Assembly (NCBI RefSeq): GCF_900188425.1 | Contig: NZ_FZON01000019.1 | Span: 1 to 64,000, forward strand | Direction of reading: 5' to 3' | DNA: 64,000 nt | From: Antarctobacter heliothermus | GTDB taxonomy: Bacteria; Pseudomonadota; Alphaproteobacteria; Rhodobacterales; Rhodobacteraceae | In this document: piece by piece, positions 35,301 to 45,558 of the stretch | Layout: the number at the start of each line of letters is the position of its first letter | How positions within the stretch are numbered: the stretch's first letter is position 1 | Program-made: the position numbers and the translations under genes | The notes under the pieces: model-generated | The model's database searches: none | Seen by the model: only the letters and a program-made list of their open reading frames with translations | What the model was told of the DNA's origin: nothing

Positions 35301-35861
35301 ATGAAAAGCGATCTGACGGTCCGCCTTGCCGGGCGCCTGTCGGCGCTGCGGGCTGCCCGCGGCTGGACGCTGGATCAACTCGCCGCCGCCAGCGGTGTCA
35401 GCCGCGCGGCCCTGTCGCGGCTCGAGAACGCCGAGGTCAGCCCCTCCGCGGACGTGCTGTCACGTCTTGCGGTGGCGCACGAGATGTCGCTGTCGCGTCT
35501 CTTTGCGATGATCGAGGACGGGTTTTCGGCGCATGTCACGCGGGATGAACAGGCGGTCTGGCGTGATGGCGACTCTGGTCTGGCCAAGCGTTTCGTCTCA
35601 CCTGCGGCGGCGGCGCTGTCGGGCGAGGTGATGGAATGCAAGATGACGCCCAATTCGGAGATGGTGCAGGATTCACCCGATGTGGTGGGGCAAGAGCATC
35701 ATCTGGTCCTGTTGACCGGTTATCTGCACGTCAATCTGGACGGATCGGGCTATGATTTGGGTCCGGGGGATGCGCTGCGCTACCGCGAACACGGTGAGGT
35801 GCGGCTGATCACCGATCGGGGTCAGGGTGCCAAATTCATGCTGGTCAGCGTTACAAGCTGA
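35301..35861 (+). CDS. XRE-family transcriptional regulator with cupin domain
   Basis: The 186-residue protein has an N-terminal XRE HTH (about 8-65, 'GWTLDQLAAASGVSRAALSR', then LENAEVSPS). The C-terminal half is a cupin ('EHHLVLLTGYLHVNLDGSGY', 'LGPGDALRYREHGEVRLI'). Such proteins respond to small ligands and usually regulate a neighbour or themselves. The adjacent sdaA is on the other strand, convergent, so it is not obviously the target. An operator-like palindrome overlaps its own promoter. Specific ligand unknown. Confidence 0.88.
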   Translation: MKSDLTVRLAGRLSALRAARGWTLDQLAAASGVSRAALSRLENAEVSPSADVLSRLAVAHEMSLSRLFAMIEDGFSAHVTRDEQAVWRDGDSGLAKRFVSPAAAALSGEVMECKMTPNSEMVQDSPDVVGQEHHLVLLTGYLHVNLDGSGYDLGPGDALRYREHGEVRLITDRGQGAKFMLVSVTS

Positions 35862-35968
35862 GGGTGGCAAGGGGGCGTCATGCCGGAGGCATGCTTGCAG
35901 CATGACCTCCTCGGCCTGCAGCCGCCCCCCGGGATATTTCAGGGCAGAAGAAGCCGGGGGCGGTGCGC

Positions 35969-37342
35969 CTAGCAATTCGGCACGTTCACCGCGAGCCCGC
36001 CCAGAGAGGTTTCCTTGTATTTCTCGCTCATGTCGTGGCCGGTCTGGCGCATGGTTTCGATACAGGCATCCAGCGGCACAAGGTGGGTGCCGTCCCCGCG
36101 CAGGGAAAGCGAGGCGGCAGAGACTGCCTTGATCGCGCCCAGACCATTGCGTTCAATACAAGGTACCTGCACCAGCCCCTTGACCGGGTCGCAAGTCATG
36201 CCAAGATGGTGTTCCAGCGCGATTTCAGCAGCGTTTTCCACTTGTTCCGGGGTGCCGCCCATGACGGCGCACAATCCCGCAGCCGCCATGGCGGCTGCGC
36301 TACCGACCTCGGCCTGACAACCTGCCTCGGCACCCGAGATCGAGGCGTTGTATTTCACAAGCCCGCCGATTGCGGCGGCTGTGAGCAGAAATTCCGGGAT
36401 GCGGGCGCGGCTGGACCCGGGCACATGATCCAGCCAGTAGCGGATCACCGCCGGAACAACGCCTGCGGCCCCGTTGGTGGGGGCGGTCACGACCTGTCCG
36501 CCGGCGGCGTTTTCCTCATTCACGGCCATGGCGTAGACGCTCATCCAGTCGTTGATCGTATGTGGCGGAGCCAGATTCATGCCGCGCTCGGCGATCAACT
36601 GGTCATGGATGTTCCGGGCACGGCGTTTCACGCCCAACCCTCCGGGTAGAATGCCGTCATGGGCCATGCCCCGGTCGATGCAGTCGTTCATCACCTGCCA
36701 GATCCGTGCCACCCCTTTGTCGAGAGTGTCGCTGCCGCCGCGCGACACTTCGTTGGCGCGTTTCATCGCAGCGATGCTGTGTCCGGATGTCCTGGCCATT
36801 TCCAGCATCTCGGTCGCGGTCTTGAACGGGTAGGGGACCGGCGCGCCCTCATCGGTGTCCTTGCCTGCGGCCAGTTCGCCCTCTGTCAGCACAAACCCGC
36901 CGCCGACCGAGTAGTAGGTTTCCTGCAGGATCACGTCGCCCTGGGCGTCGGTGGCCTTGAGGATCATGCCGTTGGCGTGCCCCGGCAGGGCCGCACCAAA
37001 TTCAAAGACAAGGTCTGTCCTTGGGTCGAACACCAATTCCGGCAAGCCTGTCGGGGCCACGCGACAAGTATCTCGGATCTGTTCCAATGCGGCCTCGGCG
37101 TGGGTGTGATCGTAGGTGTCGGGCACAAACCCGGCCAGTCCCAGCACCGTTGCCCGGTCCGTTGCATGGCCCACGCCGGTGAACGCCAGAGAGCCATGCA
37201 GAGAGGCCTTGACGCCATGCGCCGCAAACGGTGCCGCGCGCAGCAGATCCAGGAAACGCGCCGCCGCCATCATCGGCCCCATGGTGTGCGAGGACGAGGG
37301 CCCGATGCCCACCTTGAACATCTCGAAGACCGATAGAAACAT
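35969..37342 (-). CDS. sdaA: L-serine ammonia-lyase (iron-sulfur type)
   Basis: The 457-residue enzyme converts L-serine to pyruvate and ammonia using a [4Fe-4S] cluster. The beta domain starts '[20 protein letters not shown]' and the alpha domain contains '[20 protein letters not shown]' and '[20 protein letters not shown]', which supply the cluster cysteines. It is the single-chain form. The ATG at 37342 has AGGAGG six bases upstream, which decides the start over an ATG 30 bases earlier. Confidence 0.95.
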   Translation of the reverse strand: MFLSVFEMFKVGIGPSSSHTMGPMMAAARFLDLLRAAPFAAHGVKASLHGSLAFTGVGHATDRATVLGLAGFVPDTYDHTHAEAALEQIRDTCRVAPTGLPELVFDPRTDLVFEFGAALPGHANGMILKATDAQGDVILQETYYSVGGGFVLTEGELAAGKDTDEGAPVPYPFKTATEMLEMARTSGHSIAAMKRANEVSRGGSDTLDKGVARIWQVMNDCIDRGMAHDGILPGGLGVKRRARNIHDQLIAERGMNLAPPHTINDWMSVYAMAVNEENAAGGQVVTAPTNGAAGVVPAVIRYWLDHVPGSSRARIPEFLLTAAAIGGLVKYNASISGAEAGCQAEVGSAAAMAAAGLCAVMGGTPEQVENAAEIALEHHLGMTCDPVKGLVQVPCIERNGLGAIKAVSAASLSLRGDGTHLVPLDACIETMRQTGHDMSEKYKETSLGGLAVNVPNC

Positions 37343-37554
37343 GGCGCACCTCCTGTGGTTCTGGTCCGACACTTACCTCAGACCGCAGCAACTGCCGATG
37401 TGAAAGCGACATGCGGCGACCCAAAGGCGCGCTCACGCTTTGGTGATCGCTATGTGATCGATTGTGCGAAACTACCCGGTGGATCGCTTCGTGGCTGAGG
37501 GCATCGGGATCGCAAGACGCGCTCCCTGACAGACCAATAAGGGAAAGGTTTCCA

Positions 37555-38121
37555 ATGACACGCTTTACCACGCTCGCCGTCCTCGCACTGACCGCAACCG
37601 CAGGCACCGCCTTTGCGGAAAGCCATGCCGCAACCGGCAACCCGATGGTTGGCGGCGCGCCGATGTTCGCTGACAAGACCATTGTCGAGAACGCCGTGAA
37701 CTCTGCCGATCACACAACCCTGGTTGCTGCCGTTCAGGCCGCCGGCCTGGTCGATACGCTGTCCGGTGACGGTCCCTTTACCGTCTTTGCGCCGACCAAC
37801 GACGCTTTTGCGATGATCTCGGAGGATACTCTGACCGCCCTGATGCAGCCCGAAGCCAAGGCGCAGCTGGCCACCATCCTGACCTGTCACGTCGTTGCGG
37901 CCAACGCCATGTCCGACGCCATCGCCGGGATGATCGCCGATGACGGTGGCATGCATCCGGTGCCGACCGTGGGTGGCTGCACGCTGCAGGCCAAGATGGA
38001 CGGGGATGACATCATTCTGACCGACGAAAACGGCCGCGAGGCGACCGTCACCATCGCCGACGTGCGGCAGTCCAATGGCGTTATTCACGTCATCGACCGC
38101 GTGCTGCTGCCCAAGCAGTAA
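37555..38121 (+). CDS. Exported fasciclin (FAS1) domain protein
   Basis: The 188-residue protein has a signal peptide ('LAVLALTATAGTAFAESHA') and one FAS1 domain with both conserved boxes, 'GPFTVFAPTNDAF' near 76 and 'VIHVIDRVLLP' at the end. FAS1 proteins mediate adhesion or bind small molecules at the cell surface or in the periplasm. The start at 37555 follows GGGAAAGG. MsrB, also exported, is the next gene 120 bases on. Confidence 0.93.
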   Translation: MTRFTTLAVLALTATAGTAFAESHAATGNPMVGGAPMFADKTIVENAVNSADHTTLVAAVQAAGLVDTLSGDGPFTVFAPTNDAFAMISEDTLTALMQPEAKAQLATILTCHVVAANAMSDAIAGMIADDGGMHPVPTVGGCTLQAKMDGDDIILTDENGREATVTIADVRQSNGVIHVIDRVLLPKQ

Positions 38122-38241
38122 GTCCCCCGAAGTTGCGCGAGGCCCCAACCCCCTGGGTTCCCCCTCGCGCAATCGTGCGCGCCTCGTGCTTGTCCCAGGA
38201 TGGCGGGGCGCGCATCCTTTCTTCCAAAAAGGAGATCCCCG

Positions 38242-38706
38242 ATGAAACGTCGTGATTTTGTTGTGAGTGTTCTTGCCACGCCCCTTTTTGCGCGTGCCGC
38301 ACAGGCGGCCGGGGGCAATTTTGAAGTCTCGCGGACGGAGGCCGAGTGGCGTTCCATGCTCAGCGATGCTGAATACCGGGTGATGCGTGAAGAAGCGACC
38401 GAGCGCGCCTTCAGTTCGCCACTGAACGATGAAAAGCGCGCGGGGACGTTCCATTGCAAAGGCTGTGATCTGCCGCTGTATTCCTCGAAGACGAAATACG
38501 ACAGCGGCACCGGCTGGCCCTCGTTCTACGAGGCGCTCCCCCGCGCGGTCGAGACCAAGGCAGATCGCAAGCTGTTTTACACCCGGACCGAATGCCATTG
38601 CCGCCGCTGCGGGTCACACCTTGGGCACATCTTTGACGATGGTCCGGCCCCGACCGGCAAGCGGCATTGCCTCAACGGAGTCAGCCTGACGTTCAATGCA
38701 GCCTGA
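38242..38706 (+). CDS. msrB: Exported peptide-methionine (R)-S-oxide reductase MsrB
   Basis: The 154-residue enzyme reduces methionine-R-sulfoxide. It has an N-terminal Tat-like signal ('MKRRDFVVSVLATPLFARAA'), which is unusual because many MsrB proteins are cytoplasmic. The zinc cysteines are in 'CKGCDLPLY' and 'CRRCGSHLGH', and the catalytic Cys is in 'RHCLNGVSL' near the C-terminus. AAAGGAGA precedes the ATG at 38242. It likely repairs periplasmic proteins, perhaps the Met-rich ones nearby. How its disulfide is re-reduced in the periplasm is not shown by the neighbours. Confidence 0.93.
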   Translation: MKRRDFVVSVLATPLFARAAQAAGGNFEVSRTEAEWRSMLSDAEYRVMREEATERAFSSPLNDEKRAGTFHCKGCDLPLYSSKTKYDSGTGWPSFYEALPRAVETKADRKLFYTRTECHCRRCGSHLGHIFDDGPAPTGKRHCLNGVSLTFNAA

Positions 38707-38823
38707 TCCCAGTGCGGGGTGATGCAGACACAGGAAGACGGACGCACGGCCTGTCATGGCCGCGCGTCCGTTCCCGTGAGTGGGGGAGGTGTTGGGAGAT
38801 GAATATCTCAATCCTTACTCTCC

Positions 38824-39117
38824 CTATGATTGAAAGTCCAGAAAATACGCCATGCCCATGACGGTCGCGATGTCCAGCCGCCCAACCGCGCGGCCCATTT
38901 TCCGATAGCCTGAAATCTCCGGGTATTGGTAGGTCAGTTCGGAATCGAACTGACCGCCAAAAGCCTGCTCCAGCGTGTCTTTGGCACCGGACGCCTGAGT
39001 GTTGCTGAGCACCACCCGCCCGAAATCCGAACTTGGCCCCAGTGGCAGATCCTGCGCGTACACAGAGGCCGCAAGGACAACGCTTGTTTCGGCGGCAATC
39101 AGGTGGCGAAGTGGCAT
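38824..39117 (-). CDS. Possible small exported protein
   Basis: I do not recognise this 97-residue product. It starts 'MPLRHLIAAETSVVLAASVY' then AQ, which could be a signal peptide despite a Glu in the hydrophobic stretch. The mature part contains 'SGYRKMGRAVGRLDIATVMG'. GGGGA lies upstream of the ATG at 39117. It is on the minus strand between msrB and the J-domain gene. It may be a real small gene or a decayed one. Confidence 0.45.
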   Translation of the reverse strand: MPLRHLIAAETSVVLAASVYAQDLPLGPSSDFGRVVLSNTQASGAKDTLEQAFGGQFDSELTYQYPEISGYRKMGRAVGRLDIATVMGMAYFLDFQS

Positions 39118-39201
39118 AGCGAAACGATCCCCTGAAATCAGAGGATCGGCTCCCTCAATTCCCATGCCGAAAGTCAGGCCCGGACCACACGGGCCGTCCC
39201 G

Positions 39202-39828
39202 TCATTTGAAGCTGCGGCTGTCCTTGATCTGGTCCCAGGCCCAGACGACCTGTTGCAACTGCTCTTCCTGACTGCGGTCGCCGCCGTTCATGTCCGGGTG
39301 CAGCACCTTGATCAACGATTTGTAGATCTTGCGGATGTCCGCTTTTGTCATGCTGTCGTTAGCGTCCAGAATATCCACCGCGCGGCGTTCTGTCGGAGGC
39401 AGCTTGCGCCCGCCGCCCGGCTTGGCCCGGCCAGGGTTGCGGGTTGCGTTGTTGCCAAGCACCTGATGCGGGTCCTCGATGCCCAGCCGTGCCCAGGCCT
39501 TGGCCTCGGGGTCGCGCCAATCCTTGGTCTTGCGTTCCCAAACCTTGTCCGACGATTCCTGAGCGTTCATCTCCGCCTCGGTCTTGCCGTCAAAAAAGCT
39601 CCACTTGGCGTTGTAGTCGCGCACATGGTCCTTGCAGAACCAAAAGTAGTCATCCAGCACATCCGGTGCCTTGGGCGCACGGAATTTGCCCGGCTCATCA
39701 CAACCGTCATGGTCGCAGATCCGTGTCGACGTCTCCTGCGCGCCGGTCATGCCCTTGCGTCCGCGCGGATTTTTCTTTTTCGCGGACCTCACGGACATGT
39801 CGAAACCGAAGGGATCATCTTTGCTCAT
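39202..39828 (-). CDS. J-domain (DnaJ-like) co-chaperone
   Basis: The 208-residue protein ends with a J domain (about 145-205) holding the HPD motif in 'KVLHPDMNGGD'. Its N-terminal part has a Lys-rich stretch ('SAKKKNPRGRK') and a Cys/His module ('CDHDGCDEPGKFRAP', 'FWFCKDHVRDYNAKWSFFDG') that could bind zinc. It would stimulate a DnaK-type Hsp70. The ATG at 39828 follows AGAGGTG. It is divergent from the bolA gene with 73 bases between. Confidence 0.9.
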   Translation of the reverse strand: MSKDDPFGFDMSVRSAKKKNPRGRKGMTGAQETSTRICDHDGCDEPGKFRAPKAPDVLDDYFWFCKDHVRDYNAKWSFFDGKTEAEMNAQESSDKVWERKTKDWRDPEAKAWARLGIEDPHQVLGNNATRNPGRAKPGGGRKLPPTERRAVDILDANDSMTKADIRKIYKSLIKVLHPDMNGGDRSQEEQLQQVVWAWDQIKDSRSFK

Positions 39829-39901
39829 ACCGCACCTCTTCTCGACTCGGACGCCAGAGCATAGACTATCGCCGATCAGTTTACAGGGGGGGCAGCGAAA
39901 A

Positions 39902-40159
39902 ATGTCGCGCGCGGATGAAATACAGACGAAACTAGAGGCAGCTTTTGAGGCTAGCCAGATCGAGGTCCGCAACGACAGCGGGCGTCACGCCGGCCATGCG
40001 GGCGATGACGGCAGTGGCGAAAGCCATTTCCACGTCATGCTGCGCGCGCCCGAATTTGCCGGTCAGTCCCGCATCGCGCGCCACCGTGCCGTGCATAGTG
40101 CCCTGGGGCCGGAGTTGGTGAGCGCGATCCACGCGTTGTCACTGGATCTGGATATCTGA
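39902..40159 (+). CDS. BolA family protein
   Basis: The 85-residue protein has the BolA fold and signature 'SHFHVMLRAPEFAGQSRIAR', then HRAVHSALG. BolA proteins bind monothiol glutaredoxins and help in Fe-S handling or act as regulators. The divergent neighbour encodes a J-domain protein, a pairing common in alphaproteobacteria. The start codon at 39902 is the natural family start. A strong hairpin follows 44 bases after the stop. Confidence 0.93.
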   Translation: MSRADEIQTKLEAAFEASQIEVRNDSGRHAGHAGDDGSGESHFHVMLRAPEFAGQSRIARHRAVHSALGPELVSAIHALSLDLDI

Positions 40160-40202
40160 GCGGCACGCAGCCGGGACACAGACGCCGCACGCCGGACGAA
40201 AA

Positions 40203-40231
40203 AGGGGCGGGTCCTGTCGGACCGCGCCCCT
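40203..40231 (+). terminator. Terminator after bolA
   Basis: AGGGGCGGGTCC pairs with GGACCGCGCCCCT (one bulged base) around a TGTC loop, followed by TGACTTTCT. This is a stable stem 44 bases after the bolA stop. Confidence 0.6.
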
Positions 40232-40438
40232 GACTTTCTATGAACTAACGGATGAAATCCCCCGAGTTCAATCATTTGCGTGTCGCGTCGATCAATCCTG
40301 ACGCTGGTGATGGCTATCAGCCGACGGTAACACATTATTAACATATTTGCATGACGCAGGGTCAGTCAGGGATTCCTTACCCGCGTAAGGCAATGCCGCT
40401 GACCCAATCCCGGAACGCGACCGCAAAAGAGTAATCCG

Positions 40439-40457
40439 CCCCGGACTTGATCCGGGG
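40439..40457 (-). terminator. Terminator-like palindrome after gatB
   Basis: CCCCGGA-CTTGA-TCCGGGG is a 7-bp stem with a 5-nt loop, about 63 bases past the gatB stop. On the gatB strand the bases after it run GGCGGATTACTCTTTT, which includes a T-run. The same CCCCGGA...TCCGGGG motif is common in alphaproteobacterial intergenic regions. Confidence 0.55.
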
Positions 40458-40519
40458 CCTCTATACAAAACAAAGAGCGACTCTTTGGGCCGGTCGATGC
40501 ACGGCTGCCCGCGCGCGGA

Positions 40520-42034
40520 TTACAGACCCAATTTGGCCGCGACGAGTTCGTTGACCGCCTTGGGATTGGCCTTACCCCCCGTGGCCTTCATCACCTGACC
40601 CACAAACCAGCCCGCAAGTTTCGGGTTCTGCTGGGCTTTTTCGACCTGCGCGGGGTTGGCGGCGATGATCTCATCCACCGCCGTTTCAATCGCGCCGGTG
40701 TCGGTGACCTGTTTCATGCCGCGATCTTCGACGATCTGCTCGGGGTCGCCGCCTTCGGAATAGACGATCTCGAACAGGTCTTTGGCGATCTTGCCGCTGA
40801 TGGCGTCGGACTTGATCAGCTTGATGATCCCGGCCAGTTGTGTCGGGCTGACAGGGCTATCGGCGATGTCGCAGTCGTCCTTTTTCAGGCGCCCGAACAG
40901 CTCATTGATGACCCAGTTGGCCGACAGTTTTCCGTCGCCCGCCGCCGTGACCACCTCTTCGAAATAGGCGGCATTCACCACCTCGGCGGTCAGCACGCTG
41001 GCGTCATATTCCGATAGGCCGAAGATTTTGACAAATCGCGCCTTTTTCTCATCCGGCAATTCCGGAAGGCTGGCGGCGATATCGTCCACCCAGCCCTGTT
41101 CGATCTCCAGCGGCAGCAGGTCGGGGCAGGGGAAGTAGCGATAGTCATGCGCCTCTTCCTTGGACCGCATCGACCGTGTCTCGCCCTTGTCGGGATCGTA
41201 CAGGCGCGTTTCCTGATCCACATTGCCGCCCGCCTCGACAATCGCGATCTGGCGCTTGGCCTCATAGTCGATGGCCTGCTGGATAAACCGCATGGAGTTC
41301 ATGTTCTTGATTTCGCACCGCGTTCCAAGGTGGCCGAAATCCTGCGTTTCCATGTATTTCTCATACTGGCCCGGCAAGCAGATCGACACGTTCACATCCG
41401 CGCGCAGGTTGCCGTTCTGCATGTTGCCATCGCAGGTGCCGAGATAGCGCAGGATCTGGCGCATCTTGACCACATAGGCGGCGGCCTCTTCGGGGCCGCG
41501 AATGTCGGGGCGGCTGACGATCTCCATCAGCGCGACGCCGGTGCGGTTCAGATCGACAAAGGACATGTTGGGATCCATGTCGTGGATCGATTTGCCCGCG
41601 TCCTGTTCGACATGGATACGTTCGATGCGGACAAGGCGTGCCACGCCCGGTTCCATGTCGACGATCACCTCACCCTCACCCACAAGCGGATGATACAGCT
41701 GGGAAATCTGGTAGCCCTGCGGCAGGTCCGGATAGAAATAGTTCTTGCGGTCAAAGGCAGAGGTCAGGTTGATCTGCGCCTTCAGACCCAGCCCGGTGCG
41801 CACTGCCTGCTCGATGCAGTATTCGTTGATAACCGGCAGCATGCCCGGCATCGCCGCGTCCACAAAAGAGACGTTGGAGTTGGGTTCCGCACCGAATTTG
41901 GTCGAAGCCCCCGAAAACAGCTTGGCCTGACTGGCCACCTGCGCGTGGATCTCCATGCCGATGACCAACTCCCAGTCGTGCTTGGCCCCGGCGATCACCT
42001 TGGGTTTGGGCGCTTCATAGGTCAGATCCAGCAT
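40520..42034 (-). CDS. gatB: Asp-tRNA(Asn)/Glu-tRNA(Gln) amidotransferase subunit B
   Basis: The 504-residue subunit binds mischarged tRNA and carries the kinase step of the GatCAB amidotransferase. Hallmarks include '[20 protein letters not shown]', '[20 protein letters not shown]' and '[20 protein letters not shown]', with the C-terminal YqeY-like tail ('[20 protein letters not shown]'). The ATG at 42034 is the family start and is preceded by AAGGACG. gatA and gatC are not in this window. Confidence 0.97.
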   Translation of the reverse strand: MLDLTYEAPKPKVIAGAKHDWELVIGMEIHAQVASQAKLFSGASTKFGAEPNSNVSFVDAAMPGMLPVINEYCIEQAVRTGLGLKAQINLTSAFDRKNYFYPDLPQGYQISQLYHPLVGEGEVIVDMEPGVARLVRIERIHVEQDAGKSIHDMDPNMSFVDLNRTGVALMEIVSRPDIRGPEEAAAYVVKMRQILRYLGTCDGNMQNGNLRADVNVSICLPGQYEKYMETQDFGHLGTRCEIKNMNSMRFIQQAIDYEAKRQIAIVEAGGNVDQETRLYDPDKGETRSMRSKEEAHDYRYFPCPDLLPLEIEQGWVDDIAASLPELPDEKKARFVKIFGLSEYDASVLTAEVVNAAYFEEVVTAAGDGKLSANWVINELFGRLKKDDCDIADSPVSPTQLAGIIKLIKSDAISGKIAKDLFEIVYSEGGDPEQIVEDRGMKQVTDTGAIETAVDEIIAANPAQVEKAQQNPKLAGWFVGQVMKATGGKANPKAVNELVAAKLGL

Positions 42035-42113
42035 CACGGGCGTCCTTATGCGGGGAAGAAAAGGGTTGTGATGCGGTCTAGAACAGCCGCGAGAAGGGGG
42101 CAAGGGGGGCGCG

Positions 42114-43373
42114 TCAGCCGCCTTTGATCACGCGCAGGCCGTCCGGTTCCAGCACCAGCTTCCGACCGGCGTCCAGTGCCGGGGTGAAAAACTCGCTCAG
42201 GGTCGCCATCGCGCGCTCATGGCCCAGCTTTCCGATCTCGATTTCGGCGCTGCACGGTGCTGAGGGTCGGGCCGGGGTCTCTGCCCAGATCAGCGGGTGA
42301 AGTTCACGCAGGTGATCCTGCACGATCCAGCCAAGGCAATCCGCGATCCGCCTCCGAGAGCTGCCTTCATCGGTGCCCCCGCCCAGCCGGTAGCCAATCA
42401 ACGCCGCCATCCGGTTGGCCATCACCTGCGACGGTTGTCGGGCCAGGATATCGTGCAATCCCTCCACGAACAGCTCGACGTCGAGCCGACGAAAGGCGCC
42501 CTGATCCTCGACCAGCGCCCCGAGATAGACCCATGTATACCCGCCAGTGCCCCAGATGTCGGCGGTGCGCGCCGCCGTTCGGCGCGCCTGTGCATCCAGC
42601 ATTTCCCAACTGCCAAATCGCACCGGGCGCAGGGCGTTGCCGAAATCCATCATATGATGCGGATTGCCCGGCTCCAAGTCGATCAAGTCCTCAAAGTCAT
42701 CGGCGACGCGCGCATGTGGCTGCGGGTCGGCCTCCAGCACGGCGCAACGCACCAGCGCCCAAAGCGGGGTGTCGTGTTCAAAGGGGTCGAAACGGTCGTT
42801 CAACCGAACTGCGGCGGCCATGTGGCGGGCATAGGCATCATGACGTTCGGCGGACAGGTTGCCGGTCATGACCGCCCCGCGCCAGGCCCGCGCCGCATCG
42901 ACATGGGCCATGGCGACGATATGGGCGATGACCGAACAACCGGGCAGTTCCGCAAACAGGGGCTCCAGCGAGGCCACCGCCGCCTGCACCGCCCGGAAAT
43001 CGCCTCGTTCCACGCCTTCGACAATAGCGTCGGTGATGTCCTGCCGCGCTCCTTCGCACATCAGAGCGGCCTGTGAGTGCAGGCCGGGGGTCAGGGCCCG
43101 AGTGCTGTCGGCCGTGCGGATCTCAAGCGCCAATTGCTCCCAGTCCTCTTGTCGGGCCAGGAACCGACCGCGCGCGCGCAACTGCGCGGCATCCTGCGCG
43201 GCCGGTTCCGGATCGCGCACCGGGATCTGGACCGCAAGGCGTCGCGCATCGCGGTCTCCCGGTTTGGACAGACTGGGGAACCCCGGCGCCACAGGCTGAA
43301 CCGGCGCGGGATTCGAGGCCGTCAGTCGGGCAGCCAAGGAGCGGAAAAAGGGGAACAGGGTACACAATGTCAT
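42114..43373 (-). CDS. Uncharacterised conserved protein upstream of gatB
   Basis: I cannot assign this 419-residue protein to a family. It starts near '[20 protein letters not shown]', a weak amphipathic N-terminus, then has a Pro-rich linker. The remainder is a mainly helical body with Trp/His-rich segments ('[20 protein letters not shown]', '[17 protein letters not shown]'). The repeated helices suggest a TPR-like solenoid. No enzyme motif is visible. The start is uncertain; the frame stays open 126 bases further upstream. It lies 79 bases upstream of gatB on the same strand and could share its transcript. Confidence 0.65.
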   Translation of the reverse strand: MTLCTLFPFFRSLAARLTASNPAPVQPVAPGFPSLSKPGDRDARRLAVQIPVRDPEPAAQDAAQLRARGRFLARQEDWEQLALEIRTADSTRALTPGLHSQAALMCEGARQDITDAIVEGVERGDFRAVQAAVASLEPLFAELPGCSVIAHIVAMAHVDAARAWRGAVMTGNLSAERHDAYARHMAAAVRLNDRFDPFEHDTPLWALVRCAVLEADPQPHARVADDFEDLIDLEPGNPHHMMDFGNALRPVRFGSWEMLDAQARRTAARTADIWGTGGYTWVYLGALVEDQGAFRRLDVELFVEGLHDILARQPSQVMANRMAALIGYRLGGGTDEGSSRRRIADCLGWIVQDHLRELHPLIWAETPARPSAPCSAEIEIGKLGHERAMATLSEFFTPALDAGRKLVLEPDGLRVIKGG

Positions 43374-43614
43374 GACCGCAATTTGACCGCGATTCGCGGC
43401 CAAAATCCGGCGGCTTCCGGGAATTGCGCCGACCTTCTTCAGGCGATTGCCCGACTTTGGTGAAAGACCGCTGACAAGATGTTGCGGGGTCGTGGACAAT
43501 GCTCCGCCAGCATTGGGGGCGCGGGCGGGTTTTTGCTGTCACGGCAGCGGGTTTCGCCCCTGCGGCGGCAGGGCCGCTTGCATCCCCTTGGCCGGTCAGG
43601 GACATTCCAACGCC

Positions 43615-44397
43615 ATGAAAACGCTTTTCGCCCTAATTTGCGGTGCCGGATTATTCGGTGCTGCGGCCCTTGCCAACCCCGATCCGGCGGTTGCGGTGGC
43701 CTTGCACAGCCCTGTGGCACCCGCTGCTGAGCTGGTTTCCGGCCTTGCTGTCCCGGTGTCTTTGCGCCCGGTGGCCCGCAAGCGGATGACCGTGCCCGAC
43801 GCCCGGTGGGACAACATCAACGGCAGCCGCAGCTGGAGCGTCGCCATCCTGCAGTCGCTGCGCACCCACGCAAATGAACTGCCCGATCTTGTGCCAAAAG
43901 ACATTGCGAAATACTGCCCCGCCTATCCCAGTGCCGGGCGCGCGCAGCGCGAGGCGTTCTGGGTCGGTCTGGTCTCTGCGTTGGCTTGGCACGAAAGCAC
44001 GCACCGCCCCTCGGCTGTGGGCGGTGGCGGGCGCTGGTACGGGTTGGTTCAGATCTATCCACCGACGGCAAAATTCTACCAGTGTCGGGCCAAGAGCGGC
44101 GGCGCGCTGAAAGATCCCGAAGACAACCTGTCCTGCGCGCTGCGGATCATGGCGGTGACGGTGCCGCGTGACATGGTGATCAGCCGCGGGATGCGCGGTG
44201 TGGCGGCGGACTGGGGACCGTTCCATTCTCGGCGCAAGCGTGAGGATATCATGTCCTGGACCCGGTCACAGGACTACTGCACTGGCCTTGCCCGATCGCT
44301 GCGCCCCATGGCGCGCCCGGACGGGGTTGGTCCGCAAAAAGAAGACATGTCCCCGTTGCCGATGCCAATGGGCGTCCTGTCCACCGACGGAAAATAG
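43615..44397 (+). CDS. Exported lytic transglycosylase-like (SLT domain) protein
   Basis: The 260-residue protein has a signal peptide ('MKTLFALICGAGLFGAAALA') and a lysozyme-like SLT domain. The probable catalytic Glu lies in 'SALAWHESTHRPSAVGGGGR', followed by 'WYGLVQIYPPTAKFY' and 'CALRIMAVTVPRDM', as in family 1 transglycosylases. It would cut peptidoglycan in the periplasm. The C-terminal tail after 'QDYCTGLARSLR' is low complexity. The ATG at 43615 gives the signal peptide; the frame is open upstream but without signal features. Confidence 0.85.
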   Translation: MKTLFALICGAGLFGAAALANPDPAVAVALHSPVAPAAELVSGLAVPVSLRPVARKRMTVPDARWDNINGSRSWSVAILQSLRTHANELPDLVPKDIAKYCPAYPSAGRAQREAFWVGLVSALAWHESTHRPSAVGGGGRWYGLVQIYPPTAKFYQCRAKSGGALKDPEDNLSCALRIMAVTVPRDMVISRGMRGVAADWGPFHSRRKREDIMSWTRSQDYCTGLARSLRPMARPDGVGPQKEDMSPLPMPMGVLSTDGK

Positions 44398-44429
44398 GAC
44401 ACGGCCCGGCGCGAACTTGCCCGGTGCGG

Positions 44430-45293
44430 TCAGACCTTGAGCCAGCTGGGCCGCCGCGTGGCATCGACCAGCGACACGGCAGGGGCCTTGGGGCCCCCCA
44501 AGGCCAGCGTGGCGCGGCGCAGCATTTCAATGCCCTCTTCGGACTTGGCCGGCAGCGCCTTGGGTGAGATCGCCTCACCCAGCGTGATGCGGTAGGGCTG
44601 ACGCGCCTTGTTCAGTGTCTCATGGAACAGGGTGATGTCGCGCAGTGTCGGGTGCAGCAGGTCGAACAGGTAGAACAGAACCGAATTGCGCGCCCGGATA
44701 TGCACCGGAATCACCGGCAGGTCGAACTTGCGTGCAATCATCGCGGCGCTCGCCATCCAGGGCCGTTCGTGCAGCGACAGCCCGCGCCGCTTGGCCAGCC
44801 GACCAGCGGGAAAGATCACGCCAAGCCGCCCCTCATCCACCGCTTGGCGGGTATAGGCCATCGTCTCACGCGTTTTGCCGTGGCTGCGTTTTTCCTTGCG
44901 CCATTCGACGGGTGCAATCATTTCGGCGTATTGCGGCAGCACCCGCATGATGTCGTGATTGGCAAAGTAATAGGTGTCGCGCCGAACCTGGCCCAGAGCG
45001 TGATGCAGCATGATGCCATCGGCGATTCCGGTCGGGTGATTGGCGACAATCAGCGCCGCGCCCTGACGCGGCAGATTGTCGAGACCGATGACTTCGGTGT
45101 CCATGGCCAGCATTTCAGCCATGACGCGCATGATCTGGTCGGCGGACATATCCTGCACCAAGCGGCCGATTTCCAACGTTTTCTCATAGCCCAACATACG
45201 ATTGAGGACGGACCTGACCGGTCGGACATAAGCCGAGTTGGAAAACAGCCAGGGCGCGCGCTCGGCGATCAGCGGATCAATGCGGTCTTTCAT
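44430..45293 (-). CDS. PlsC-like lysophospholipid acyltransferase
   Basis: The 287-residue protein has the acyltransferase H(x4)D box in 'VANHPTGIADGIM' and a downstream 'GVIFPAGRLAKRRGLSLHER', the block II/III region of the PlsC superfamily. It would transfer an acyl chain to a lysolipid at the inner membrane. The glycerophosphate box is FPAG rather than FPEG, so the acceptor may be other than lysophosphatidate, for example an aminolipid. It faces the transglycosylase gene tail to tail. Confidence 0.88.
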   Translation of the reverse strand: MKDRIDPLIAERAPWLFSNSAYVRPVRSVLNRMLGYEKTLEIGRLVQDMSADQIMRVMAEMLAMDTEVIGLDNLPRQGAALIVANHPTGIADGIMLHHALGQVRRDTYYFANHDIMRVLPQYAEMIAPVEWRKEKRSHGKTRETMAYTRQAVDEGRLGVIFPAGRLAKRRGLSLHERPWMASAAMIARKFDLPVIPVHIRARNSVLFYLFDLLHPTLRDITLFHETLNKARQPYRITLGEAISPKALPAKSEEGIEMLRRATLALGGPKAPAVSLVDATRRPSWLKV

Positions 45294-45558
45294 TTTAGCC
45301 CCAAGATCATAATTTCGTGACGCTTCAAAGACAGCGGCGCCTCGTCAAAGTGAATAGTACACCACAGTGACTGCGGACGCACGCCCGTGACCTATTGTTT
45401 CGGCAATGCCTTGCCGCAATGGGCGAATCAACCGCAAGCCTGTTGTCGTCCTGCCGCAACATCTGGTTGGATACCTTGCCGAATGCAGGTCGAGTTTCGG
45501 GGGTGATTGGTGAGAGAAAGTCTTTTATTTTAAAGGTTTGGCGAAGGTTTGTCGCCCA

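Larger units (their letters stand above)
40160..40519. other. Convergent gap between bolA and gatB
   Basis: These 360 bases carry no convincing gene. They hold two terminators (listed separately) and a small palindrome CCTTAC-CCGC-GTAAGG at 40375-40390. The stretch around 40325-40350 is AT-rich compared with its surroundings. Confidence 0.55.

Noticed and set aside
40063-40344. A minus-strand frame overlapping bolA and its terminator
   Set aside because: It runs through the terminator stem and antisense to bolA, and has no recognisable features.
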